The notes below the pieces were generated by a model. The model worked only from the letters and a program-made list of their open reading frames with translations. It had not been told where the DNA came from and ran no database searches. Below are positions 25,980 through 34,347 of a stretch of 57,094 nucleotides of DNA, piece after piece; the stretch's first letter is position 1, and each line of letters opens with the position of its first letter. A program made the translations under genes and the position numbers. This stretch comes from Planctomycetota bacterium (GTDB lineage: Bacteria; Planctomycetota; UBA8108; JACQVS01), in NCBI GenBank assembly GCA_028280485.1, contig JANQLS010000088.1, positions 1 through 57,094 on the forward strand, in the 5' to 3' direction.

Positions 25980-27035
25980 TTAGGTCGATTTTTTGAGTCG
26001 ATCGCGAATTAATGTCGCACGGGTGACATCTCGCTGGGAAGCATTGAGTTCCTTCGTCTCAATCTTCTGGAGATGGGCGGGCTGAGAAAGGATAAAAAGT
26101 TCGTTGATCGTTTGAACTTTTAGATCGGGAATTAAATTGAGATTCACTCCCAGGCGAACTACGGAGAGGAGATCCATAGCCTCTTCGCTATTGATGATCC
26201 TGGCACTCCTGAGCATCGCTTGCGCTCGACAGGCTTTATCTTCAATTATTTCACGCTTGTTCTCTAAGAGAGTTTCTCGAACAGTTCGTTCAAATTTCAC
26301 GATTTGCGGGATGACCGACTCGATATTTTGAATGATCTCTTCTTCGCTCTTTCCCAGCGTTTGCTGGTTCGAGATCTGGTAGAAATCTCCGGAGGCCTTG
26401 GTGCCTTCTCCGTAGAGACCCCGCACCGCTAGATTAATCTTTGAAACCGCCTGAAAAACTTTTTCGATCTGTTGCGTCATCACCAAGGCAGGCAAGTGCA
26501 ACATGACAGAAGCACGAAGTCCGGTGCCGACGTTGGTTGGGCAAATAGTAAGGTAACCAAATTTGGGAGAATAAGAATAGTCGAGCTGTTGCTCGATCGC
26601 CGAATCGAGTTGATTCACTTCTTCCCAATTGTCTCGAAGCTGAAAACCGGATCGCAGACCTTGGATACGAAGATGATCTTCTTCGTTCACCATGATGCTC
26701 AAGTTTTCATCGGAAGAGATCGAAACGCCCCGCGGGCCTTTCCCGAAAGCGTGTTCTCGACTGATGAGATGGCGCTCAACCAGGAATTGACGATCGATCG
26801 ACGAGAGATCTTGAAGCTCAAAATACTTCAAGGGCTTCGTAGTTTCCGCTTGCTCCAACTTCTTGTTGATGTGGCGCTCTAAATCCATTTTCTCTCGAGG
26901 CGTAGCTCGAGAATGGAACCTAAAACCAGCGACATTTCTTGCCAAACGGATTCTAGAACTGATGACAATATCAGAATCGGGTCCGGCTCCAGAGAGCCAC
27001 TCACCGACTTGATTTTGAAGTTGATCAAGATCCAT
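25980..27035 (-). CDS. mcsB: protein-arginine kinase McsB
   Basis: This 351-aa phosphagen-kinase-fold enzyme phosphorylates arginine side chains of proteins. VISSRIRLARNVAGF (about 22-36) is the family's opening. NEEDHLRIQ (about 125) carries the catalytic acidic residues. CPTNVGTGLRASVMLHLP (about 170) has the conserved Cys and Arg. The ATG at 27035 gives the usual length and leaves a 49-bp gap after mcsA; a longer frame to 27167 would overlap mcsA and is less likely. The N-terminal phosphagen-kinase domain is followed by a C-terminal segment (about 275-351) that in Bacillus binds phosphoarginine. Confidence 0.94.
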   Translation of the reverse strand: MDLDQLQNQVGEWLSGAGPDSDIVISSRIRLARNVAGFRFHSRATPREKMDLERHINKKLEQAETTKPLKYFELQDLSSIDRQFLVERHLISREHAFGKGPRGVSISSDENLSIMVNEEDHLRIQGLRSGFQLRDNWEEVNQLDSAIEQQLDYSYSPKFGYLTICPTNVGTGLRASVMLHLPALVMTQQIEKVFQAVSKINLAVRGLYGEGTKASGDFYQISNQQTLGKSEEEIIQNIESVIPQIVKFERTVRETLLENKREIIEDKACRAQAMLRSARIINSEEAMDLLSVVRLGVNLNLIPDLKVQTINELFILSQPAHLQKIETKELNASQRDVTRATLIRDRLKKST

Positions 27036-27084
27036 GAGCCTGTCCCGACCATCGTTAGAGGCTTGGGCGACTTGTTGTTCTACG

Positions 27085-27606
27085 TCACGGTTGTCGTGAC
27101 TTTCCACTTCCCGCTTCAAGGCTATATATCTTATCTCTAAGTTCTGCGGCCCTCTCGTAATTTTCAAGCTCGATGGCCTTGTCGAGCTCTGTACGAAGAT
27201 CTTTCACCAATTCAACTCGGTCGAGCTCGGCGTCGAAATTCTCTGGCGCCTTACCCGTGTGCTGAACCTTGTGGTGGATCTTCTCCATTAACTCTACGAT
27301 GTGAGGTCCGAAGACCTCGTAGTCATCCGGGCAACCAAACTTACCCGTCGACCTAAATTTGCTGTAGGAGATGCCACAATTCGGGCAAACCAATTCTTGC
27401 CCGCCGGCTTCATCTTCCAACTGAGGAGTCATCAACTCGTAAGCTGGAAAATCTGGATATTCACTATCACTCTTATTGAGATGGCTCTTAATCGTCGTGC
27501 CCTGATCTTTCGCGCATTTTTCGCAAAGATGGACTTCTTTTTTCTCACCGTTGGATACATCCGTCAAATGTACATTGGCATCATCATCACAGAAATCACA
27601 CTTCAT
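27085..27606 (-). CDS. mcsA: McsA-like McsB activator (zinc finger, UVR)
   Basis: This 173-aa protein has zinc-knuckle cysteines CDFC (3-6) and CEKC (28-31), then CPNC (about 74-77). A single Cys in GCPDDYEVF follows, where Bacillus McsA has a second CxxC, so the last knuckle lacks one Cys. The C-terminus has a UVR motif, LENYERAAELRDKIY. McsA stimulates McsB and works as an adaptor to ClpC. It is the first gene of an mcsA-mcsB unit, with clpC downstream on the same strand. Confidence 0.92.
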   Translation of the reverse strand: MKCDFCDDDANVHLTDVSNGEKKEVHLCEKCAKDQGTTIKSHLNKSDSEYPDFPAYELMTPQLEDEAGGQELVCPNCGISYSKFRSTGKFGCPDDYEVFGPHIVELMEKIHHKVQHTGKAPENFDAELDRVELVKDLRTELDKAIELENYERAAELRDKIYSLEAGSGKSRQP

Positions 27607-27949
27607 CGATCGTCCTCAAGCCATCTTTTAGAAACCTCCAACCGACGACCCAGCCAACCCAATGAGTCAGCTAAATCAGAGGTGAGGCATTCATAATTAA
27701 AATTGAATAACTTCACTTAGTCTAACTTCAAGTCTGAGCCCCCACAAACGAGATCGAATGGAGCGACAGAGACTCTCTGTTTCTATCCGTATATTCGGCG
27801 CGTCCTAATAACACCTTTAACCCCAATCCTCAGAAGGAAATCAGGGATTCCTCTCAACCCGAAATCTCAGCTAAAAAGTTACCGGTTTTTCTGCAAAATA
27901 AGGCATTTTCGTAATTTCCCTCCAAATCAAATTCTTGAACCGAACGGAT
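27607..27949. other. mcsA upstream region
   Basis: 343 bases containing the presumed mcsA promoter. No gene, repeat or operator recognised. Confidence 0.4.
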
Positions 27950-28648
27950 TTAAGACCAAATATCCTGGATGACGAGCAAGGTTTCGGGAGCAAGATCTGG
28001 TTGATTTCGAAGCATCTGAAAGAGATTCTTTAAGTCCTTTTCATCGTCGATGTCATCCCCCTCCTCTAAGATCACTGTCTTGAGGCCCAGGTTTTCACTT
28101 CGTTGGATCGTTTCCGAAAAAACGCTCTCCGTGCTCCAATTCACACCCTCGAAGAGCTCCGGATGCGAGTCCTTCATTCCGATAAGGTAATACCCCCCAT
28201 CGAGTGCGGGACCCAAGGTGAGGTCATTCGAATCTAAAGCCTGCCAGGCTGCTTCTAAGGTGCTCCCTTTCAAAGTGGGAAAATCCGTCCCAATTAAAAC
28301 TCCTCTCTCGACGGCTTTTTCCAATCTTTTGAAGGCCCGGACCATGCGGTGCCCCAGGTCGCCCTCCCCCTGAGGCACAAGCTGGATCTGTTCCCTAAGC
28401 CCTTTATCTGTAATGGATTTCAAAAAATCCTCTACGGCGATTTGATCGTCATCGGGGGTGAAGAAGACGAAAATCTGAACCTCCTGAAGTCCGTGAAGGG
28501 TTTTGAAGAGATCCGAGACGAAGGCCGTGTAAACTCGGGCGGCAAATGCGTCCCCCAAAGTCTTTGCCAATCGCGTTTTAACCTTCCCAGGTTCGGGCTT
28601 CTTTAAAAACAAACCCAAGCCTTTAGTCTGTCGATTTTCCAAAGTCAT
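27950..28648 (-). CDS. TIGR04282/DUF2064 GT-A-fold transferase
   Basis: This 232-aa nucleotidyl/glycosyltransferase-like protein has the family opening GLFLKKPEPGKVKTRL (11-26). GEGDLGHRMVRAF (about 112), LIGTDFPTL (about 133) and GPALDGGYYLIG (about 160) provide the GT-A core and metal-binding acidic residues. Members are called rSAM/selenodomain-associated transferase 1 or glycosyltransferase A; the substrate is unsettled. Start ATG with RBS GAGGAGAG. Cytoplasmic. No partner gene adjoins. Confidence 0.87.
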   Translation of the reverse strand: MTLENRQTKGLGLFLKKPEPGKVKTRLAKTLGDAFAARVYTAFVSDLFKTLHGLQEVQIFVFFTPDDDQIAVEDFLKSITDKGLREQIQLVPQGEGDLGHRMVRAFKRLEKAVERGVLIGTDFPTLKGSTLEAAWQALDSNDLTLGPALDGGYYLIGMKDSHPELFEGVNWSTESVFSETIQRSENLGLKTVILEEGDDIDDEKDLKNLFQMLRNQPDLAPETLLVIQDIWS

Positions 28649-29242
28649 CTCTCCTCTTCACCCGAGTGATGTCACCGGGCACCCCATCGATGATGCACAG
28701 ATGATGCAGAACCCGGAAGTCCTCACACCGTGAAAATGTTGCAAAACTTTCCTACAATTGAATTTATCCTTGGAAATCTTCACTTGCGAGTGTTTAATTC
28801 CATTTCTAATTTGAAGAGAGAAGAAAGCGTCGAGCCATTCTATATATCTCCAGGTAGGCCCTCTGAAGCACTGCCCGGGTAAAAGGAAGGTTCTGAGGAC
28901 GCTACCCCAATCTTTTTTAGCCTGTATTAAAAGAAGTGAGAGAACCTCTTTCTACGGATGCGCCCCAAACCGTATCGAGTAGAAGTTTTAGAGAATCTGA
29001 AAGCCTAACTTCTTAAGGCTGTTAATCGTTTGGGATCCAGGTACAATACCTAGTCAATTTCGACTAAAGAAGGGATGAATTCCCCCCACTAGAAGAATCG
29101 AAAAAGATTTAATTCTAGGATAAACGGTAGATGACTGCCATTTATTCGCGGGATCTATCTCATTTAAACGCTTTGGACCTAAGTTCTTAGTAACTTATTT
29201 CCAAGTGAGTGAATGAATTTCTGTTGATTAAACAGGAACTCA
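28649..29242. other. interval between DUF2064 gene and nusA repeat
   Basis: No coding sequence is supported. It contains the candidate structured RNA at 28826-28917. rimP, which often precedes nusA, is absent here. Confidence 0.5.
28826..28917 (+). ncRNA. candidate structured RNA or attenuator
   Basis: AGCGTC (28826-28831) pairs with GACGCT (28898-28903), and GAGCC just inside pairs with GGTTC. Alternatively GGGTA (28877-28881) pairs with TACCC (28903-28907), placing a T-run (28912-28917) right after it like a terminator. The two pairings overlap and exclude each other. It matches no riboswitch or SRP motif that I know. Low confidence. Confidence 0.3.
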
Positions 29243-29396
29243 GCCGAGTTGGGATCAACTCGGCCATGAATAAAGACCTAGGGTCTTTATTCCATTATTA
29301 CTACATAGGGGCGAAGACCCTATGCTTAGCGGAGTGAAAGCAAATCTATGATTTGCTGAAACGGTTGAAAAAGGCTCCATAGGAGCTTGTTTCAAC
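29243..29396 (-). repeat. four-hairpin repeat, copy C
   Basis: Minus-strand copy upstream of nusA. H1 is GTTGAAA...TTTCAAC, H2 is AGCAAATC/GATTTGCT, the constant stretch is TTCACTCCGC, and H4 is GCCGAGTTG/CAACTCGGC. H3 is replaced by two hairpins (CATAGGG/CCCTATG and GAATAAAGACC/GGGTCTTTATTC). Stem changes relative to copies A and B are compensated. Confidence 0.8.
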
Positions 29397-29503
29397 AAAA
29401 ACGAATTAGTTATTGAGTGTGGAGGCTTGCCGAGAGCGAATTCTGAGTTCAGCTTTTTAAAAGCAGAAGAACACGAAAGAGCCCCTCTCGGTCCCTAAGA
29501 CTT

Positions 29504-30835
29504 ATGAAACAATCTGAGATCCTCAGGTTTGTCGACACTATCCATCGAGACAAAGAGATCGATAAAGAAGCGATCTTTTTGGCGATCGAATCTGCGTATC
29601 TAACTTCAGTGAAGAAGAAATACGGAGATTCCGAATCGATCACCGTCAACATCGATCGCAAGTCAGGTGAAATTGCGATCAAGGATGGTGAGACGGATCT
29701 TGAAATTGAAGATTTAGGAAGAATTGCAGCCACCACCGGTAAACAAGTCTTGTTTCAGAAGATTCGAGAAGCCGAACGCGATGTCGTCTTCGATGAATAC
29801 TCTAGCAAAGTCGGCCAACTCATCTCCGGATTAGTTCATCGAACTGAAGGCCCCAACTTGATCATCAGCATGGGAAAGATCGAAGGATTTTTACCTCGCT
29901 CTGAGCAAGTTCCGGGAGAACGTTTCCGAGTAGGTGAACGCATCAAAGTACTGATTCAAGACATCAGAAAGAATACGAGTCGAGTCAGGATCATCTTGAG
30001 TCGATCGAGTGTAGATCTGGTCAAAGCCCTCTTCGAGATGGAAGTACCTGAGATCGCTGATAGAACGATCGAAATCATGGGCTTAGCCCGTGAACCTGGC
30101 TACAGAACGAAGATCGCCGTCACCACCTACGACATGAATGTCGACTGTGTAGGTGCGTGCGTCGGAGTTCGAGGTTCGAGAATTAAGAACATCGTCGACG
30201 AATTGTTCGGTGAGAAAATTGATATCGTTCGCTGGAACGAATCGATTGAAGTTCTCATCATGAACGCCTTAAAGCCCGCCGAAATCTCTTCGATGGATTT
30301 AGATTTTGAAACGAAGCATGCCAAAGTTTACGTCATGCCCGATCAACAATCGATCGCCATCGGAAAGAGAGGGCAAAACGTTCGCTTAGCCTCCAAACTC
30401 ACCGGCTGGAACATCGACATTGTCACCGTTTCAGAAGAAGAGCTGGAAAAACTTCGCTTAGCGGAAGTCGACGAAGAAGGTAAACAAATCGAGATCGGAG
30501 TCATCGGAAGTGAAGGTGAAGGGGAAGCCCCCGCCGAAGCTTCAGAAGATCAAGCAGGAGAAACTGCGCCCGAATCTGAAGAAGCGAGCGAAAGCTCCGA
30601 AGATGATTCCTCCGAGAGTGATAATGAGAGTGCCCCCTCAGAAGCCGAACCTTCAGAGGAGGGGACCAGCGAGATTCAAGCTTCAAGCGAAGAAGAGACT
30701 CCCGAAACTGAGAGTTCTCCTGAAGCCGAGAGTGCTGAGAATCAAGATGCACCTTCAGCCGAAGCCGCCGATGAAGCCCAGGAAGTTACTGAATCAGAGT
30801 CAGTAGAAGACTCTGAAGAAAAGCAAACTGAGTAG
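29504..30835 (+). CDS. nusA: transcription termination/antitermination factor NusA
   Basis: This 443-aa protein binds RNA polymerase and nascent RNA. The N-terminal domain (1-105) is followed by an S1 domain (about 110-180; LISGLVHRTEGPNLI, KIEGFLPRSEQ). KH1 and KH2 follow (about 205-325; CVGVRGSRIKNIV, IAIGKRGQNVRLA). The last about 105 residues are not an acidic-repeat domain of the E. coli type but a low-complexity E/S/A-rich tail. Start ATG. The order nusA-infB-rbfA is standard; rimP is missing just upstream. Confidence 0.95.
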   Translation: MKQSEILRFVDTIHRDKEIDKEAIFLAIESAYLTSVKKKYGDSESITVNIDRKSGEIAIKDGETDLEIEDLGRIAATTGKQVLFQKIREAERDVVFDEYSSKVGQLISGLVHRTEGPNLIISMGKIEGFLPRSEQVPGERFRVGERIKVLIQDIRKNTSRVRIILSRSSVDLVKALFEMEVPEIADRTIEIMGLAREPGYRTKIAVTTYDMNVDCVGACVGVRGSRIKNIVDELFGEKIDIVRWNESIEVLIMNALKPAEISSMDLDFETKHAKVYVMPDQQSIAIGKRGQNVRLASKLTGWNIDIVTVSEEELEKLRLAEVDEEGKQIEIGVIGSEGEGEAPAEASEDQAGETAPESEEASESSEDDSSESDNESAPSEAEPSEEGTSEIQASSEEETPETESSPEAESAENQDAPSAEAADEAQEVTESESVEDSEEKQTE

Positions 30836-31001
30836 TCAGGTTGAACTCATGTAAAAAAGTTTAACCCACCATCAGATCAAAGCTTTTCTAAAAGCTTCCT
30901 AGTTTGAGTTGTTTCTACGAGCCTCGTTGCGTTGTGCACCGAGGCTCAAGCATTTTCTACAATACCCGTTTTAAGAAGCCGTATAGGACAGGAATAGACC
31001 C

Positions 31002-33284
31002 TTGGGAGTTAGAATCTTTCAATTAGCCAAAGAGCTTGGGATGTCGAGCAAAGAGCTGATGACTTTCCTCAAGACACAAGGCCATAAAGTGACCAACCAC
31101 ATGTGCGCATTGGAAGACAATGTTGCTCAGATTCTCAGGGACCGTCTACCTCCTAAGAAAGCCACTGCTGATGCTGCTGAAGCAAAAGATGCAGGGGAAG
31201 AGGCAACGGGAACTTCTACCACCAAGGAAGGTGAATCAAAAGGTTCTGCCGACAAGACGAACGAGAATCGCAAAGAAGGTGGGCGCAAAGGCAAGAAATC
31301 AGCTAAGACTTTCGAACCCGAAGAAATCATCCGAGGTGCACGAACAGCCACACCCGGAGGTAAAACTCAAGGAAAGCGTACCACCACTCGCTTCTTCCCC
31401 GAGAAAGGTAATGGACGCGGTGGTAAAGGTGGTGGCAAAGGTGGAAAAGCTGCCGGTAGAGGGAGACCCCAAGCCAAGGGCGGCGTAACGGCAACTCAAG
31501 AGCCCCCCCAGCCTCAGAGACCGACCGAAGCTACGATTCAACTTCCAATCAACCTGAAAGATCTTTCAGCAGCGATCGGGGTCAAAGTCAACGACATCAT
31601 CAAAGCCCTGTTTGCAAAAGGGATGATGTTGAATGTGAACTCTTATCTCGAAGAAGAAACTCTTCTGGAAATCGGAGCCGAATTCGAAGTCGATATCAAT
31701 TTCCAACAAGAGAAACGACTCGAAGATGCGGTTCAAGCGATCGAGTCGTTCGAAAGCTCGGATCAAGAACTTATCGAACGGGCCCCAGTCGTAACCTTCA
31801 TGGGTCACGTCGATCACGGTAAAACATCGCTCTTAGATTACATTCGTCAAACTCGCGTGGTCACCAAAGAACACGGTGGCATCACTCAACACTTGGGTGC
31901 TTATAAAGTGGATGACGATAAGACCAAGATTGTCTTTATCGACACCCCTGGTCACAAGGCCTTCACCGAGATGCGAGCCCGTGGAGCCAATATTACTGAC
32001 GTTGCGGTCTTAATCGTCGCTGCTGACGAAGGCCCCATGCCCCAAACCGAAGAAGCCTACAATCACATCAAGGCCGCGGAAGTACCGATCATCGTCGCGT
32101 TGAACAAGATCGATAAACCGAATGCCAACCTCGACAAAACCAAAGATGGTTTAGCGAAGATGGGCTTGATGGCTCCCGATTGGGGCGGAACGACGGAAAT
32201 GGTGGGCGTCTCCGCTCAAACGGGTGAAGGCATCGACAACCTATTAGAAACGATCGGATTAGAAGCCGAGTTATTAGAACTCAGGGCCAACCCGGCTCGT
32301 TCTGCAGTGGGAGTCGTCTTAGAAGCCGAATCGAATACGGGTCGAGGAAACTTAGCTACCATCCTTATCCAGGATGGAACCTTGCGGCTTGGAGACCACA
32401 TCCTCTGCGGAGCAGCTTCTGGCCGTGTCAGAAATATGTGGCTCAACGGTTTAGATGCCGTAGACGAAGCGGGTCCTTCAACTCCAGTTCAAATCAGTGG
32501 GTTGAACGAACTCCCCGAAGTTGGAGATAAGTTCTACGTCTTTGACTCGGCTCAGAAAGCCCGCGAAATTGCTGAAGAACGTCAGCACAAGAAACGCGAG
32601 GAAGACCGCGCGAGCGTCCAAAAAGTTTCGCTTCAGAATTTCTTCGAACAACTTGAAAAGTCTGAAGTCACCGAGCTGAATTTGATTCTCAAGGCCGACG
32701 TTAAAGGTACTTTAGAAGCCATTAAGAAATCGTTGGAAGATTGTGGTAACGATGAAGTTCAAGTGCGTCTCCTCCACGGCGGAGTCGGGCCGATCAGTCA
32801 GGACGATATTCTGTTAGCGGATGCTTCGAACGGTATCATCATGGGCTTCAATGTCACCATCGATGATAAGAGTAGCTCCATCGCAATTGAGAAGCAGGTT
32901 GAAGTTCGAATCTACAACGTTATCTACGAAATCATCGACGACGTGAAGCGAGCGCTGGAAGACCGACTCACTCCGGATTACTTCGAAGAAGTTCAAGGTC
33001 ACGCCGAAATCTTGCAAGTCTTCAAGGCTTCAAAAATCGGAAACATCGCCGGTTGCATGGTTCGAAAAGGTTCGATTTTCCGTGACAGCAAGGTTCGAGT
33101 TTACCGCGACGATGAGCTCCGCTTCGAAGGATCATTAGCCTCTCTCAAACGGATCCGTGATGACGTCAAAGAAGTCAAGGAAGGGTTCGAATGCGGAATC
33201 AAGGTCCAAGGCTACAACGACATTCAACGCGGTGATAAAATTGAAGCCTATACGATCGTCGAGAAAAAACGATCATTAGAATAA
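31002..33284 (+). CDS. infB: translation initiation factor IF-2
   Basis: This 760-aa GTPase places initiator tRNA on the 30S subunit. An IF2-N helical module (IFQLAKELGMSSKEL) is followed by a K/G/T-rich linker (about 50-175) and a second N module (about 180-235). The G domain has GHVDHGKT (268-275), DTPGH and NKID, and domains II-IV follow. The start is TTG at 31002, supported by AGGACAGGA upstream and by the family N-terminus; the first ATG is 13 codons in and would cut the module. An unusual start codon for an essential gene. Confidence 0.96.
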   Translation: MGVRIFQLAKELGMSSKELMTFLKTQGHKVTNHMCALEDNVAQILRDRLPPKKATADAAEAKDAGEEATGTSTTKEGESKGSADKTNENRKEGGRKGKKSAKTFEPEEIIRGARTATPGGKTQGKRTTTRFFPEKGNGRGGKGGGKGGKAAGRGRPQAKGGVTATQEPPQPQRPTEATIQLPINLKDLSAAIGVKVNDIIKALFAKGMMLNVNSYLEEETLLEIGAEFEVDINFQQEKRLEDAVQAIESFESSDQELIERAPVVTFMGHVDHGKTSLLDYIRQTRVVTKEHGGITQHLGAYKVDDDKTKIVFIDTPGHKAFTEMRARGANITDVAVLIVAADEGPMPQTEEAYNHIKAAEVPIIVALNKIDKPNANLDKTKDGLAKMGLMAPDWGGTTEMVGVSAQTGEGIDNLLETIGLEAELLELRANPARSAVGVVLEAESNTGRGNLATILIQDGTLRLGDHILCGAASGRVRNMWLNGLDAVDEAGPSTPVQISGLNELPEVGDKFYVFDSAQKAREIAEERQHKKREEDRASVQKVSLQNFFEQLEKSEVTELNLILKADVKGTLEAIKKSLEDCGNDEVQVRLLHGGVGPISQDDILLADASNGIIMGFNVTIDDKSSSIAIEKQVEVRIYNVIYEIIDDVKRALEDRLTPDYFEEVQGHAEILQVFKASKIGNIAGCMVRKGSIFRDSKVRVYRDDELRFEGSLASLKRIRDDVKEVKEGFECGIKVQGYNDIQRGDKIEAYTIVEKKRSLE

Positions 33285-33314
33285 ACTGCCGTCAACTGAG
33301 CTCACACCACTGTT

Positions 33315-33722
33315 ATGCCATCGCGACGAATTCTTAAACTGGCGAGCCGAATTCAATTCTTAATTACGAACGCCATCCAGAGGGAACTCCACGATCCCCG
33401 TGTCGGCTTCGTTACCATTTTAAGGGTTGAACCCACGGAAGACCTTCGAGAAGCGAAGGTCTACTTTTCGGTATTCGGTGACGAAGGCGTTAAAAGCCGA
33501 ACGGAGCACGCCCTCCACCAAGCCACAGGCTTCATTCAACGAGAAGTCGCTCAGAACCTCCACACTCGAGTAACCCCTAAATTGATGTTCATCTTAGATG
33601 ACACTCAAGACAAGATATCACGAGTAGAAAAGTTGATTGAAGATGCAGTGGAGAGTGATCGAAAGAATAAGGATCAACGCAGCGAGAGTCCTTCAGAGAG
33701 CGAAGAAGATTCTGTAGATTAG
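33315..33722 (+). CDS. rbfA: ribosome-binding factor A
   Basis: This 135-aa 30S maturation factor has the KH-like fold (RILKLASRIQFLITNAIQRE, DPRVGFVTILRVE). A short acidic/polar tail follows residue 115. ATG start 30 bp after infB; third gene of the nusA operon. Confidence 0.93.
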   Translation: MPSRRILKLASRIQFLITNAIQRELHDPRVGFVTILRVEPTEDLREAKVYFSVFGDEGVKSRTEHALHQATGFIQREVAQNLHTRVTPKLMFILDDTQDKISRVEKLIEDAVESDRKNKDQRSESPSESEEDSVD

Positions 33723-33819
33723 TTCCTGATCTTCAAAATGACGTGGAATTTGTGTTCTATAAATTTGCCCAAATCATAGAGTCTTTCCCGCCTACTCAGC
33801 TCGAAAGAATATGAGAGTT

Positions 33820-34189
33820 AAAAAAAAGAAGAGAGGCTCAACAAACCAAAATATTCTTGCCCCTATTTTCTTGCTAATTCTCTTCTGCCCATTTAACTAT
33901 CTCACCCGCGAAACGACTAAGATCACTCAACCATCTCACTTTTAAGAAAACCTATCTTCTATCTGTCACTTGGATGATTTTAAATGACTTCATCCATTCA
34001 AAACGGAAGAGGAATTGGATTTCAAATTCTCGCCCCATATTTAAAGCTATTCCCAACTACTAACTCAGCAAGAAAATGGGGGCAAGAAAATAAGAAGAGA
34101 GACTCAGCAGGCCAAACATATTCTTGCCGCTACTTTCTTGCAAATTCTCTTCTATTCCCTCGTCTGCGAAAATAATAAAATCAATCACG
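33820..34189. repeat. diverged ~100-bp direct repeat with stem-loops
   Basis: 33820-33932 and 34087-34189 align by eye at roughly 80% (shared AAGAAGAGAG, ATATTCTTGCC, TTTCTTGC and AATTCTCTTCT). In the second copy GCAAGAAA...GGCAAGAA (34067-34090) is complementary to TTCTTGCC...TTTCTTGC (34121-34141), forming a long stem. The rest of 33723-34347 shows no gene. Confidence 0.6.
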
Positions 34190-34347
34190 CCTTAAACTTC
34201 GAGGAAGCCCATTTTTGGTTTTATTTATAGATCTATGGAATGACTATGCGAGGCGGAGTTCTTCAGTAGGTTAGATTGAAATATAGAGATTCTTTTAATA
34301 TTGCAATATTCGTTCAATATTCAGAAAGCTTATTTTCTCTATTACAT

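Noticed and set aside
28826..28917. Signal-recognition-particle (4.5S) RNA
   Set aside because: The GGTCAGG / GGAA loop / AGCAGC signature is absent.
30510..30806. Lysine/proline-rich plus-strand frame inside nusA
   Set aside because: Frame-shifted reading of the E/S-rich nusA tail; no own start signal.
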